Source: Planctomycetota bacterium
GTDB taxonomy: Bacteria; Planctomycetota; Planctomycetia; Pirellulales; Thermoguttaceae
DNA: 7,640 nucleotides
Direction of reading: 5' to 3'
Assembly (NCBI GenBank): GCA_013202535.1
Contig: JABMRP010000364.1
Location: 1 to 7,640 of the forward strand
Below, piece after piece: positions 1 through 6,380 of this stretch (its first letter is position 1; each line of letters begins with the position of its first letter). A model generated the notes under the pieces. It made no database searches. It saw nothing but the letters and a program-made list of their open reading frames with translations, and was not told the DNA's origin. The position numbers and the translations under genes were made by a program.

Positions 1-1
1 C

Positions 2-1777
2 CCGACCAGCGGAACGGTCGTCGGCGCCGACGGATTCGTCGTTTCCAGCGCGTTCAATTTCCGCCATCGACCCGCCTCGATTCTCGTCCAATTGGCCGAC
101 GGCACGCGTAAGCCGGCCCGGCTGGTTGCGACCGACCACAGTCGCATGCTCGTGTTGCTGAAGATCGAAGTCGACCAACCGCTCGTCGTGCCCGAGATGA
201 CGCCGGGCGACGAGATGCGCGTGGGACAGTGGACGATCGCCGTGGGGCGCACGTTCGAGGCGGCGCGTCCCAACGTGGCCGTCGGCGTGCTCAGCGCGAG
301 AAACCGCGTCTGGGGAAAAGCGATTCAAACCGATGCGGCCGTTTCGCCCAACAACTACGGCGGTCCGCTGGTCGACGTCCGCGGCCGCGTGCTGGGAATC
401 CTCGTGCCCCTTTCGCCCAAGGGAGGCGACGAAGTGGCGGGATTCGAGTGGTACGACTCGGGAATCGCCTTTGCCGTGCCCGGCTACGCCGTCGCCGCCG
501 AGATCGTTCCACGGTTGAAAACGGGCGAGGATTTGCGTCCCGGTTTGTTGGGAATCACGCTCAAGAAGGGTAATCTGTCCATCGAGGAACCCGTCCTTGC
601 CGGGTGCCGGCCCAATTCACCGGCCGCCGAGGCGGGGTTGAAGACCGGGGATCGGATCGTCCAGATCGACGGCCAACCGATCGTTCGGGCGGCACAAATA
701 AAGGAGGCGCTCGGGCGACTCTGGGCCGGTGATACGGTCGCCCTGACGTACAAACGGGGCGACGACGAGGTGAAGGTCGATGCCATTGAGCTGGCCGCGG
801 AGTTGATTCCTTACGAACACGCGTTTCTCGGCATCCTGCCGATGCGCCCAGCCGCCGACGATCCGGCGAGCCAGGGTGTGGTGGTCCGATACGTGTATCC
901 GGGCAGCCCGGCCGAGGAGGCCACGATTGTCGTCGGCGACGTACTGGTCGCGTTGGCGGGGAAGCCGGTCGTCGATCTCCCGTCGTTCGACGAGCAAATC
1001 ACCGCCGCGGCGCCGGACGACGAGGTAACGATTGACCTGCGGCGCGGCGATGCACCGATGCAATTCACCGTCACTCTGGGGCGACTGCCCGAGGCGCTTC
1101 CGCCGGACGACCTCCCCCCGGCCCGCCCCTCGCGCCCGGCGTATCAAGGCGACCGTCCGGACGTCGGCAAGGTGGCTCTGAAGGTGCCCGAGTTGCCCAA
1201 CGACGCCTGGGCGTACGTGCCGGCGGATTACGATCCGGCGGTGGCGCATGGGGTGGTGGTTTGGCTCCACGGGCCCGAGGGACTGGAGCCCGACAAGTTG
1301 ATCGCCCTTTGGAAGCCGCTGTGCGATCGATACGACCTGATCCTGCTGGCCCCGAAAGCGGCCGACCCGGCGAGCTGGAAGCCGACGGAGTTGACCCTGG
1401 TCGGCAAATTGCTCGACGAAGTGGTGGCCGGTTACACGGTCGACGCGGCCCGCATCGTTGCCGGCGGCCGGCAAGGAGGCGGTCGGTTGGCTTATCGCGT
1501 GGCGCTGGAGAAACGCGATCTGGTGCGCGGCGTTGCGACCGTCGACGCCGCGGCGACCGGGCGCCCGTCGGAGTTGGACGCCATCCACCGCCTTGCCTTC
1601 TATCTGGCTACGAGCGAAAAGTCGGATGCGGCCAAGACGAACACGGCCGCCGCCAAGCGCCTGCGAGAAATGAAATACCCGGTCACCGCCAAGGACTTGG
1701 GCGAAGCTCCCCGAGCGCTGGAGGACGACGAGCGGGCCGAGTTGGCTCGCTGGATCGACATGCTGGATAGGAAGTAG
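2..1777 (+). CDS. HtrA-like pseudoprotease with two PDZ domains and a degenerate alpha/beta-hydrolase domain (5' partial)
   Basis: The frame is open from base 2, so the N-terminus lies outside the window; residues are numbered here from base 2 (591 visible). Residues 1-175 follow the HtrA/DegP trypsin-like fold: a GADGFVV strand, LADGT, a VLLKI strand, RVGQWTIAVG, IQTDAAVSP and GGPLVDVRGRVLGI all match. The triad positions do not: Phe18 stands where TNNHVV has His, Met49 where TDLAVLKI has Asp, and Tyr119 where GNSGGPL has Ser. Two PDZ domains follow at about 178-268 and 270-362, each with the SPAxxA...GD core. After a Pro-rich linker, 390-591 resembles PHB-depolymerase-type alpha/beta hydrolases (VVVWLHG, then VDAARIVAGGRQGGG), with Arg490 at the nucleophile position of GxSxG. 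I infer a non-catalytic, probably periplasmic binding or scaffold protein. The fold assignment is fairly safe; the loss of activity is inferred from motif alignment by eye. Confidence 0.85.
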   Translation, partial: PTSGTVVGADGFVVSSAFNFRHRPASILVQLADGTRKPARLVATDHSRMLVLLKIEVDQPLVVPEMTPGDEMRVGQWTIAVGRTFEAARPNVAVGVLSARNRVWGKAIQTDAAVSPNNYGGPLVDVRGRVLGILVPLSPKGGDEVAGFEWYDSGIAFAVPGYAVAAEIVPRLKTGEDLRPGLLGITLKKGNLSIEEPVLAGCRPNSPAAEAGLKTGDRIVQIDGQPIVRAAQIKEALGRLWAGDTVALTYKRGDDEVKVDAIELAAELIPYEHAFLGILPMRPAADDPASQGVVVRYVYPGSPAEEATIVVGDVLVALAGKPVVDLPSFDEQITAAAPDDEVTIDLRRGDAPMQFTVTLGRLPEALPPDDLPPARPSRPAYQGDRPDVGKVALKVPELPNDAWAYVPADYDPAVAHGVVVWLHGPEGLEPDKLIALWKPLCDRYDLILLAPKAADPASWKPTELTLVGKLLDEVVAGYTVDAARIVAGGRQGGGRLAYRVALEKRDLVRGVATVDAAATGRPSELDAIHRLAFYLATSEKSDAAKTNTAAAKRLREMKYPVTAKDLGEAPRALEDDERAELARWIDMLDRK

Positions 1778-1809
1778 GGACTAGGGACTAGGGACTAGAG
1801 ACTAGAGAG
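1775..1809. repeat. 7-bp tandem repeat, five units
   Basis: Three exact copies of TAGGGAC (1775-1795) are followed by TAGAGAC and TAGAGAG, giving five 7-bp units in 35 bp. The first three bases of the array are the TAG stop codon of the upstream gene. The array lies between that gene and the small membrane protein gene. It has no dyad symmetry and no T tract, so it is not a terminator. Its function is unknown; a slippage-prone simple repeat or a dispersed intergenic motif are both possible. Confidence 0.9.
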
Positions 1810-1855
1810 CAGTTGCTAGCGATTAGTGGTTCATTTCTGGGGAATAGTTGATCGA

Positions 1856-2158
1856 ATGCGCCGTACTGCCGTGGGAATCATTGCGATCTTGCTGATCCTC
1901 GGCGCGGCTGCGTTTTGGATTTGGCCGCCCGGTTCGGATGGGTATCAGCAGTTCGAGGCGGCTTGCTGGCGAGTCGGGGCACTGATGGCCGTCTGGTGGC
2001 TGGCTTACAAGGAAGTCGAGAGAATGCCCGGGTGGGCCCTGGCGACGATCCCGCTCTTGGTCATCGTACTGGCGGTTCGTCCCCGATGGTTTCTCTTTGC
2101 CATTCCCGTGGTGATCGCCCTGGTCATTCTCAAACCGCGGCTCAACGCTCGGCGGTAA
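1856..2158 (+). CDS. small multi-pass membrane protein, unknown function
   Basis: I do not recognise this 100-residue protein. It begins MRRTAVGIIAILLILG, a short basic start followed by a hydrophobic helix (about residues 4-22). Further hydrophobic stretches lie near 40-52, 60-74 and 77-93, so three or four membrane segments are likely; the chain ends in a basic PRLNARR tail, which suggests a cytoplasmic C-terminus. The ATG at 1856 is preferred because a GGGGA lies 12 bases upstream and it places the positively charged start directly before the first helix. An in-frame GTG at 1826 would add ten residues but has no good ribosome binding site. The stop falls 15 bases before the stop of the convergent SecA-like gene, with no obvious terminator between. 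Trp-rich segments and absence of shadow homology favour a real gene, but no function can be given. Confidence 0.65.
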   Translation: MRRTAVGIIAILLILGAAAFWIWPPGSDGYQQFEAACWRVGALMAVWWLAYKEVERMPGWALATIPLLVIVLAVRPRWFLFAIPVVIALVILKPRLNARR

Positions 2159-2173
2159 GGTGCTCCGGCCGTC

Positions 2174-4129
2174 TCAATTCGTCGAATCGAGATACGGATC
2201 CTGGCCCATCTGTCGCTGCATCTTCTTCCGCTCTTTCTCGAAGTACATCATCGTCTTGCGCTGGCGGAAATGACGGCGTTCGATCTTCCGTTGCGCGATG
2301 CGGAACGTGCGTGGCGGCTGCTCGACGTCGCCCGGCGTTGCCTCGCCTTGAGCCTTGAACTTCCGCGACTTTTTTGGGCCGAATCCGGTCAGCAGGATCT
2401 CGTCGTCCAAAGCCAGATACTGGCGGAAACTTCCCGGGTCGCCCTGCCGTCCGCAGCGACCGACCAACTGCCGATCGATGCGGGCCGAGTCGTGCATTTC
2501 GGTGCAGATCACGTGCAGTCCCCCTAGTTCCGCAACGCCTTCGCCCAGCTTGATGTCCGTTCCGCGGCCGGCCATGTTGGTCGACACGGTGACCTTGCCC
2601 AGGGCCCCGGCGCCGGCCACGATCTCGGCTTCCGCCTCGACGTGGTTGGCGTTGAGCACCTGATGCTCGATCCCCTCGGCCTCCAGCAGCAAGGAGAGGT
2701 GTTCCGACTTGTCGATCGAACGGGTTCCGATCAGCAGCGGGCGTCCCTCGGCGTGCCGTTGGCAAATCTCCTCGACCACGGCTTCCCATTTGGCGCTCTC
2801 GCCGCCGAACACGCGTTCGTCGAGGCGGAGCCGGATCGCCGGCCGGTTGGTGGGAATGGGAATGACCCGGCAGCGATAAATCTTGCGCAACTCGCGGGCC
2901 GAACTGGCCGCCGTGCCCGTCATTCCGGCCAAGTTGTCGTACCGCTGGAAGTAATCCTGGATGGTGATCCGCGCCGCCTGCCCGGTGGCCACCGTGACCT
3001 CGACGTCTTCCTTTGCTTCGATCGACTGGTGAATGCCTTCGCGCCACTTGCGGCCTTCGGCCAGCCGGCCGGTGAACTCGTCGACGATGACGATCTCGCC
3101 GTCGCGGACGACATATTCCCGATCGAGCGAAAACGACCGATCGACCTTGATCGCCCGTTCGATGTATTGGTAGATGTTCACGTTTCCGACGGCGTCCATG
3201 GCTTCGGGTTTGGCCAGCGTGCGGATTTTCCGGCGTCCCTCGCGCGTCAGATCGACGGTCTTCTTCTCGTGGTCGTATTCGTAGTCTTCGTCCTCGACAA
3301 ACTCGCCGGCCACCGTGGCGCTCCACTTGTAGCATTCCACGGCCAGCCGCTCTTCCTCGGTGGGCAGGGCGCTGATGATCAGCGGGGTGCGGGCTTCATC
3401 GATGAGGATGTTGTCGGCCTCGTCGATCAGCGCGAAATAGGCATCTCGTTGTACCGGCTTCTCGTTTCGGGCGGCTTGTCCCGTGCCCATCATGGCCCCG
3501 ATTACGTCCGTCTGCCCTTCGTGAAGACGACGCAGCAAGAGGCGATCGCGAAGGAAATCGAACCCGAATTCCTTGGCCGTTCCGTAGGTGATATCGCACT
3601 CATACGACTTCCGCCGCTGCGGTTGCGGCATCTGCGATTCGACCACCCCGACGGTCAATCCCAGCAACTTGAAAATCGGTTCCATCCATTGCGCGTCGCG
3701 CCGGGCCAGGTAATCGTTGACCGTGGCCAGTTGGGCTCCCTTGCCGGGCAGGGCAAACAGATAGAGCGGCAGCGTGGCGGTGAGCGTCTTCCCCTCGCCC
3801 GTCTGCATTTCCACGATCGACCGGTGAAACATGGCAATGCCACCGAGCAACTGCACGTCGAAATGCCGCATGTCGAGCGTCCGCCGGCCCGCTTCGCGTA
3901 CCAACGCAAATCCCTCGACCAGAAGCCGGGCAAGCGGCTCCCCGCTCTTCGCGCGATAGCGCAGCGAAAGGCTTCGCTTACGCAGGTCATAGTCGCTCAA
4001 AGGCTGCAACTCCGGCTCCAGCGCCGCAATCCGGGGGATCAACGCCGCCCATCGGGCAAGACGCCGCCCTACCGGTCCCGCGCCAATCGTCGCCAGTCGC
4101 GCTCGAAGTCCCGTCGGAATCGCGCCCAC
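2174..4129 (-). CDS. short SecA-like translocase ATPase lacking the C-terminal translocation domains
   Basis: SecA couples ATP hydrolysis to pushing preproteins through SecYEG at the inner membrane. This 651-residue protein has the full motor: a Walker A motif MQTGEGKT (108-115), CDITYGTAKEFGFDFLRD, a DEAD box at 236-239 inside LIDEADNILIDEARTPLIIS, VDEFTGR (349-355), AGMTGTA, NMAGRGTDIKLG and GRCGRQGDPGS (557-567). The preprotein-crosslinking region lies between the DEAD box and VDEFTGR. About 20 extra residues sit between FLRD and the DEAD box compared with ordinary SecA. Ordinary SecA has about 830-900 residues; this one ends after the first scaffold helix (AQRKIERRHF...), so the helical wing, the two-helix finger and the zinc-binding tail are absent. 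The GTG start is supported by the SecA-like N-terminus (ARWAALIPRIAALEPELQ) and by AAGAGAGG 10 bases upstream. It is probably a second, accessory SecA paralogue, not the essential one; that is inference. Confidence 0.93.
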   Translation of the reverse strand: MGAIPTGLRARLATIGAGPVGRRLARWAALIPRIAALEPELQPLSDYDLRKRSLSLRYRAKSGEPLARLLVEGFALVREAGRRTLDMRHFDVQLLGGIAMFHRSIVEMQTGEGKTLTATLPLYLFALPGKGAQLATVNDYLARRDAQWMEPIFKLLGLTVGVVESQMPQPQRRKSYECDITYGTAKEFGFDFLRDRLLLRRLHEGQTDVIGAMMGTGQAARNEKPVQRDAYFALIDEADNILIDEARTPLIISALPTEEERLAVECYKWSATVAGEFVEDEDYEYDHEKKTVDLTREGRRKIRTLAKPEAMDAVGNVNIYQYIERAIKVDRSFSLDREYVVRDGEIVIVDEFTGRLAEGRKWREGIHQSIEAKEDVEVTVATGQAARITIQDYFQRYDNLAGMTGTAASSARELRKIYRCRVIPIPTNRPAIRLRLDERVFGGESAKWEAVVEEICQRHAEGRPLLIGTRSIDKSEHLSLLLEAEGIEHQVLNANHVEAEAEIVAGAGALGKVTVSTNMAGRGTDIKLGEGVAELGGLHVICTEMHDSARIDRQLVGRCGRQGDPGSFRQYLALDDEILLTGFGPKKSRKFKAQGEATPGDVEQPPRTFRIAQRKIERRHFRQRKTMMYFEKERKKMQRQMGQDPYLDSTN

Positions 4130-4139
4130 GTGGTTGGTT

Positions 4140-4147
4140 CCTCTCTT
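4140..4147 (-). promoter_or_regulatory. ribosome binding site of the SecA-like gene
   Basis: On the minus strand AAGAGAGG ends 10 bases before the GTG at 4129-4127. This supports GTG as the true start; the ATG at 4188-4186 further upstream is out of frame. Confidence 0.6.
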
Positions 4148-4230
4148 GCCTCTCGCTCCTGGAGCGTCTCTGGGGCCGCCCTACCCATCACTTGATCCGC
4201 GACAGCGGAGGAAATCCGGGCCGGGCGAGC

Positions 4231-4250
4231 CTTGTCTTAAGGCAAGTATA
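4231..4250 (-). promoter_or_regulatory. possible promoter and operator of the SecA-like gene
   Basis: CTTGTCTTAAGGCAAG (4231-4246) is a 16-bp inverted repeat centred on TTAA, symmetric except for one G/T position. On the minus strand TATACT (4250-4245), a good -10 box, overlaps its edge, so transcription would start inside the palindrome. No clear -35 box is seen 16-18 bases upstream. The site lies about 100 bases upstream of the SecA start, in the 221-bp gap after the lipoprotein gene. A repressor site overlapping a start point is the simplest reading, but it rests on pattern alone. Confidence 0.35.
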
Positions 4251-4350
4251 CCGCGCGGCTTGCGATTGGGGAGAGCGACGCACCGGGCGTGCGGAAACAT
4301 TGTCCCCCGGGACCTCCGCGGAAAGACGCTTGTGCGCGGCCGCCGGGCGA

Positions 4351-5328
4351 TCAGAAATCGAGCCGTTTCAGCGAACTCACGTCGTACTCCGGCGCAACAC
4401 CGGTCGGACCGTCTTCTCGACCCGCGGGCTGCCCCCGGACCTCGACGAAATCGCCCCGCTCACATCCGCCCAGTACCGACGCATCGGACAATACGACGCT
4501 GCCGCCATACTCGTCGGTCGCCCCGTCGATGGGAATGTATCGCAACTTCCAACGCTTCTTAACCGGCGAATACTCCAGCTTCCCCCGAAGCCAGCCATAC
4601 TGGGAGTCATAGCCGTAACGGGCGTTTTCGTCCGCCGTTTCCGCGGCGTTGTCCAACGGCGAGTCGATCGCCACCGGCGTTTCCAACGAAGCGAAACGCA
4701 CCTCGGTTGCCTGGCCATTGGCCTCGGCGGTCGCCGAGGCAAGCTGTACGCCACTCTGCGGGGGGAGTGTCTCAGTGGATTCCGGGACCGTTCGCCCATC
4801 GGGCAAGTCCATGATATCGACGATGTGCTCTGCCGGGTTCGGAGCCCCGGCAACGTGCGATTCGGAGCGGCTCGGTCGATCGGCGGCCAGCACGGCAGTC
4901 GGCTCGACGATGCGTATCGTGGGTTCACGGGGCCGTATCGTGGGTTCATCGGGGACCGCCGGTCGGTCGGTTGCCGCGGCGCTGGAAGCGGCAACCTGGC
5001 CAACCGGCGACTCCGGTGAGGGTGAGTTGAGTTGGGCGCGACTGCTTTTCAGCGGCTGCAGGCCGTCCGCGGGAGCGAACGTTTGCGGGCTGGTCGGGTT
5101 GATTTGCCCGCCGCCGCCCGTTCCCTGCATAGCGCCCGGCCGTAGCGAACCATCATAACTCGGATCGGACGGCGCGGTTTGATTCGGCGGCTGGGAGTAG
5201 CAGCCTGTTGCCGGTGGTACAACCCGAGTGCGCCCCCAAAATGGGTCGACGTTGCTGCATCGATCGGCACACCCGCCGGCGGCGTAGAGGCTACAGACGG
5301 CCACAGCCAACGCGGCAAAACGTCTCAT
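4351..5328 (-). CDS. predicted lipoprotein with low-complexity linker and conserved C-terminal domain
   Basis: The 325-residue product starts MRRFAALAVAVCSLYAAGGC, a signal sequence ending in a lipobox-like AGGC with Cys20 as the likely lipidated residue. It continues with DRCSNVDPFWGRTRV and PPATGC (Cys24 and Cys43 may pair), a head I associate with planctomycete surface proteins. Residues 44-235 are a Pro/Ser/Ala-rich linker that contains a 7-residue duplication (EPTIRPR, EPTIRIV). Residues 238-322 look folded: YGWLRGKLEYSPVKKRWKLR, then YGGSVVL, GDFVEVRGQP and a final YDVSSLKRL. The alternating strands and GDFV.V.G pattern suggest a small beta-barrel (OB-like) domain, which is inference. 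The ATG start has AAAGGA 9 bases upstream. The gene reads in the same direction as the SecA-like gene, 221 bp upstream of it. Function is unknown; attachment to a membrane on the outer face is likely. Confidence 0.85.
   Translation of the reverse strand: MRRFAALAVAVCSLYAAGGCADRCSNVDPFWGRTRVVPPATGCYSQPPNQTAPSDPSYDGSLRPGAMQGTGGGGQINPTSPQTFAPADGLQPLKSSRAQLNSPSPESPVGQVAASSAAATDRPAVPDEPTIRPREPTIRIVEPTAVLAADRPSRSESHVAGAPNPAEHIVDIMDLPDGRTVPESTETLPPQSGVQLASATAEANGQATEVRFASLETPVAIDSPLDNAAETADENARYGYDSQYGWLRGKLEYSPVKKRWKLRYIPIDGATDEYGGSVVLSDASVLGGCERGDFVEVRGQPAGREDGPTGVAPEYDVSSLKRLDF
4913..4947. repeat. 21-bp intragenic direct repeat
   Basis: The 14-base string CGTATCGTGGGTTC occurs at 4913-4926 and again at 4934-4947, exactly 21 bp apart. 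It encodes the two EPTIR copies in the lipoprotein linker. In-frame duplication by slippage in a region under weak constraint is the likely origin. Confidence 0.85.
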
Positions 5329-5382
5329 CAGGCAGATTCCTTTCCACCTTAGGAGGATTTGGCAGCGAGGAGGATATGAGAA

Positions 5383-5416
5383 GAGAAATACGGCAGCGGT
5401 AGATTACCGATTTCTC
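5383..5416 (-). promoter_or_regulatory. possible nested hairpin in the lipoprotein leader
   Basis: GAGAAAT (5383-5389) is the reverse complement of ATTTCTC (5410-5416). Between them CGGTA (5397-5401) pairs with TACCG (5405-5409) across a 3-base loop, leaving a 7-base bulge on one side. The element lies in the 164-bp gap upstream of the 325-residue lipoprotein gene, about 55-90 bases before its start. No T tract follows on either strand, so it is not a standard terminator. It could be a leader-RNA structure or chance. Confidence 0.3.
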
Positions 5417-5492
5417 GGCCTGTGTCCAGACCGATTCTCAGCCGCCCGGAGCGAATCTCAACGTGGGGCCCAGCGCGCGATCCGCTAGCGAC

Positions 5493-5942
5493 CTACGGCC
5501 ATTGACGATCGGTGGCCAGGTACGCCGCTGGGGAGGGGTTTTCCCGGGACGGGTCGCGGTAGTATGGGTTGACGATTCGCCGTGGCGTCTGCGTCACCAG
5601 ATCCCGAGATGCTTCCTTCGTCACGTTGCGCGGAACGAATTGGTTGCGAATCGTGACCGGCGCCGCTGGGCCCACATTAGGGGTGCGTGTGCCCACCGGA
5701 TAGGCGAAGGGGCTGTAGCCGTACGTACGCGCCACGGGAGCGTCCTTGTAGTACACCGGCGGGTGGACCGTGAAGTAGGGGAGGTGTTCTTGCTGGTAGA
5801 AGTTGGGCGAAAACCAGAGGCCCGCCGCTCCAGGGCCCCATCCCCACGACGACGCCCCGCTGTCTTGCCCGGAAGCATCGCCCGGAAGAACAACAAACAG
5901 GCCTACGCACATGACGGCGGTCGCTACGATTTTTCTTGTCAT
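5493..5942 (-). CDS. small secreted Tyr/Pro-rich protein, unknown function
   Basis: The 149-residue product begins MTRKIVATAVMCVGLFVVLP followed by GDASG, a typical signal peptide with likely cleavage near residue 25. The mature part is rich in Tyr, Pro and Trp: SSWGWGPG, NFYQQEHLPYF, HPPVYY, RTYGYSPFAYP and VNPYY. I associate the PPVYY...RTYGYSPFAYP stretch with small planctomycete exported proteins, but no biochemical role is known to me. There is no lipobox and no further membrane segment, so it is probably periplasmic or surface associated. The ATG is preceded by GGGAAG with 6-base spacing. It reads in the same direction as the lipoprotein gene 164 bp downstream and the small lipoprotein gene 212 bp upstream; the gaps suggest separate transcription. 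The protein-level composition makes this a real gene and not a shadow of the opposite strand. Confidence 0.85.
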   Translation of the reverse strand: MTRKIVATAVMCVGLFVVLPGDASGQDSGASSWGWGPGAAGLWFSPNFYQQEHLPYFTVHPPVYYKDAPVARTYGYSPFAYPVGTRTPNVGPAAPVTIRNQFVPRNVTKEASRDLVTQTPRRIVNPYYRDPSRENPSPAAYLATDRQWP

Positions 5943-6030
5943 CGATATCTTCCCAGTTAGTCTATATTACGGACACTACCTATTATTCCAGGCTAATCTA
6001 TCTTTCCTTTATTGCAACCTGAAAAAACCG
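5943..6030 (-). promoter_or_regulatory. AT-rich leader, probable promoter of the secreted-protein gene
   Basis: This is the most AT-rich stretch in the window. Read on the minus strand it contains TTGCAA (6017-6012), AATAAT and TAATATAGA before the GGGAAG ribosome binding site at 5954-5949. The AT content fits a promoter, but no pair of -35 and -10 boxes with 16-18 base spacing stands out. Confidence 0.4.
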
Positions 6031-6048
6031 TAGAACCGGAAAAACCGT
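6021..6048. repeat. short direct repeat GAAAAACCGT
   Basis: GAAAAAACCGT (6021-6031) is followed by a near copy, GAAAAACCGT (6039-6048). On the minus strand these become ACGGTTTTT and ACGGTTTTTT, lying downstream of the small lipoprotein gene. The T runs could help end that transcript, but the preceding stem is weak (a GTG/CAC core only). Confidence 0.4.
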
Positions 6049-6154
6049 GCCGCACCGCTGGGCGATGGCTTCTTTTCCCCGTTACCGGGGGGGATTGCGG
6101 CCAGAAAGAGGGTCACCAGTTGCCCTGACGAGAGAAACGACTGCTCTACAGTTC

Positions 6155-6373
6155 TCAGGGCGAGTCCTGCTCCGCTGGGGTCTCGTCGTCGGCGGCCGTT
6201 GGAGCGTCGAGTGGGGAATCCAGTTGGGGGGGGTCATAAGGTTCTTCGGCGCCGGGAATCTTCGACGGGTCGACGACGAGCGTTCCCAGCTCCTCGTCGG
6301 ACACGGCCGGCCCACACCCGACCACGGCCAAACAAACCGTCAACGCGCCAAGCCATCTTCCTGCGGAGCCCAT
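6155..6373 (-). CDS. small acidic lipoprotein, unknown function
   Basis: From the ATG at 6373 the product has 72 residues. MGSAGRWLGALTVCLAVVGC is a signal sequence ending in a good lipobox, VVGC, with Cys20 as the lipidation site. The mature chain of 53 residues is acidic and Pro-rich (SDEELGTLVVDPSKIPGAEEPYDPP...). I have the impression that an EELGxVV...P.PGA..PY pattern recurs in planctomycete lipoproteins, but cannot check it. The reading frame stays open upstream to 6499, yet the ATG at 6373 is chosen because AAAAGG lies 7 bases before it and it starts directly at the signal peptide; the longer version would bury that peptide behind 42 residues. The gene is divergent from queG, with 136 bp between the starts. 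Function is unknown. Confidence 0.75.
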   Translation of the reverse strand: MGSAGRWLGALTVCLAVVGCGPAVSDEELGTLVVDPSKIPGAEEPYDPPQLDSPLDAPTAADDETPAEQDSP

Positions 6374-6380
6374 CGCACGG

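Noticed and set aside
617..1588. Minus-strand open frame of 323 codons opposite the pseudoprotease gene
   Set aside because: Arg/His-rich shadow translation of a frame with clear PDZ and hydrolase-like domains on the other strand.
2159..2173. Shared terminator between the convergent membrane-protein and SecA genes
   Set aside because: The 15-base gap has no stable stem and no T tract on either strand.
2642..4195. Long plus-strand open frame of 517 codons opposite the SecA gene
   Set aside because: It is antisense to a clearly conserved SecA motor; the frame is open because of GC-rich codon bias, and its translation shows no recognisable domain.
5376..5402. Plus-strand mini-ORF MRREIRQR behind AGGAGG
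   Set aside because: Only 2 bases separate AGGAGG from the ATG, it has eight codons and no partner gene downstream on that strand; the purine-rich stretch is more simply leader sequence of the minus-strand lipoprotein gene.
6077..6090. CCCCG-TTAC-CGGGG hairpin as terminator of the small lipoprotein gene
   Set aside because: On the minus strand the stem is followed by AAAAG, not T residues, so it does not have terminator form.
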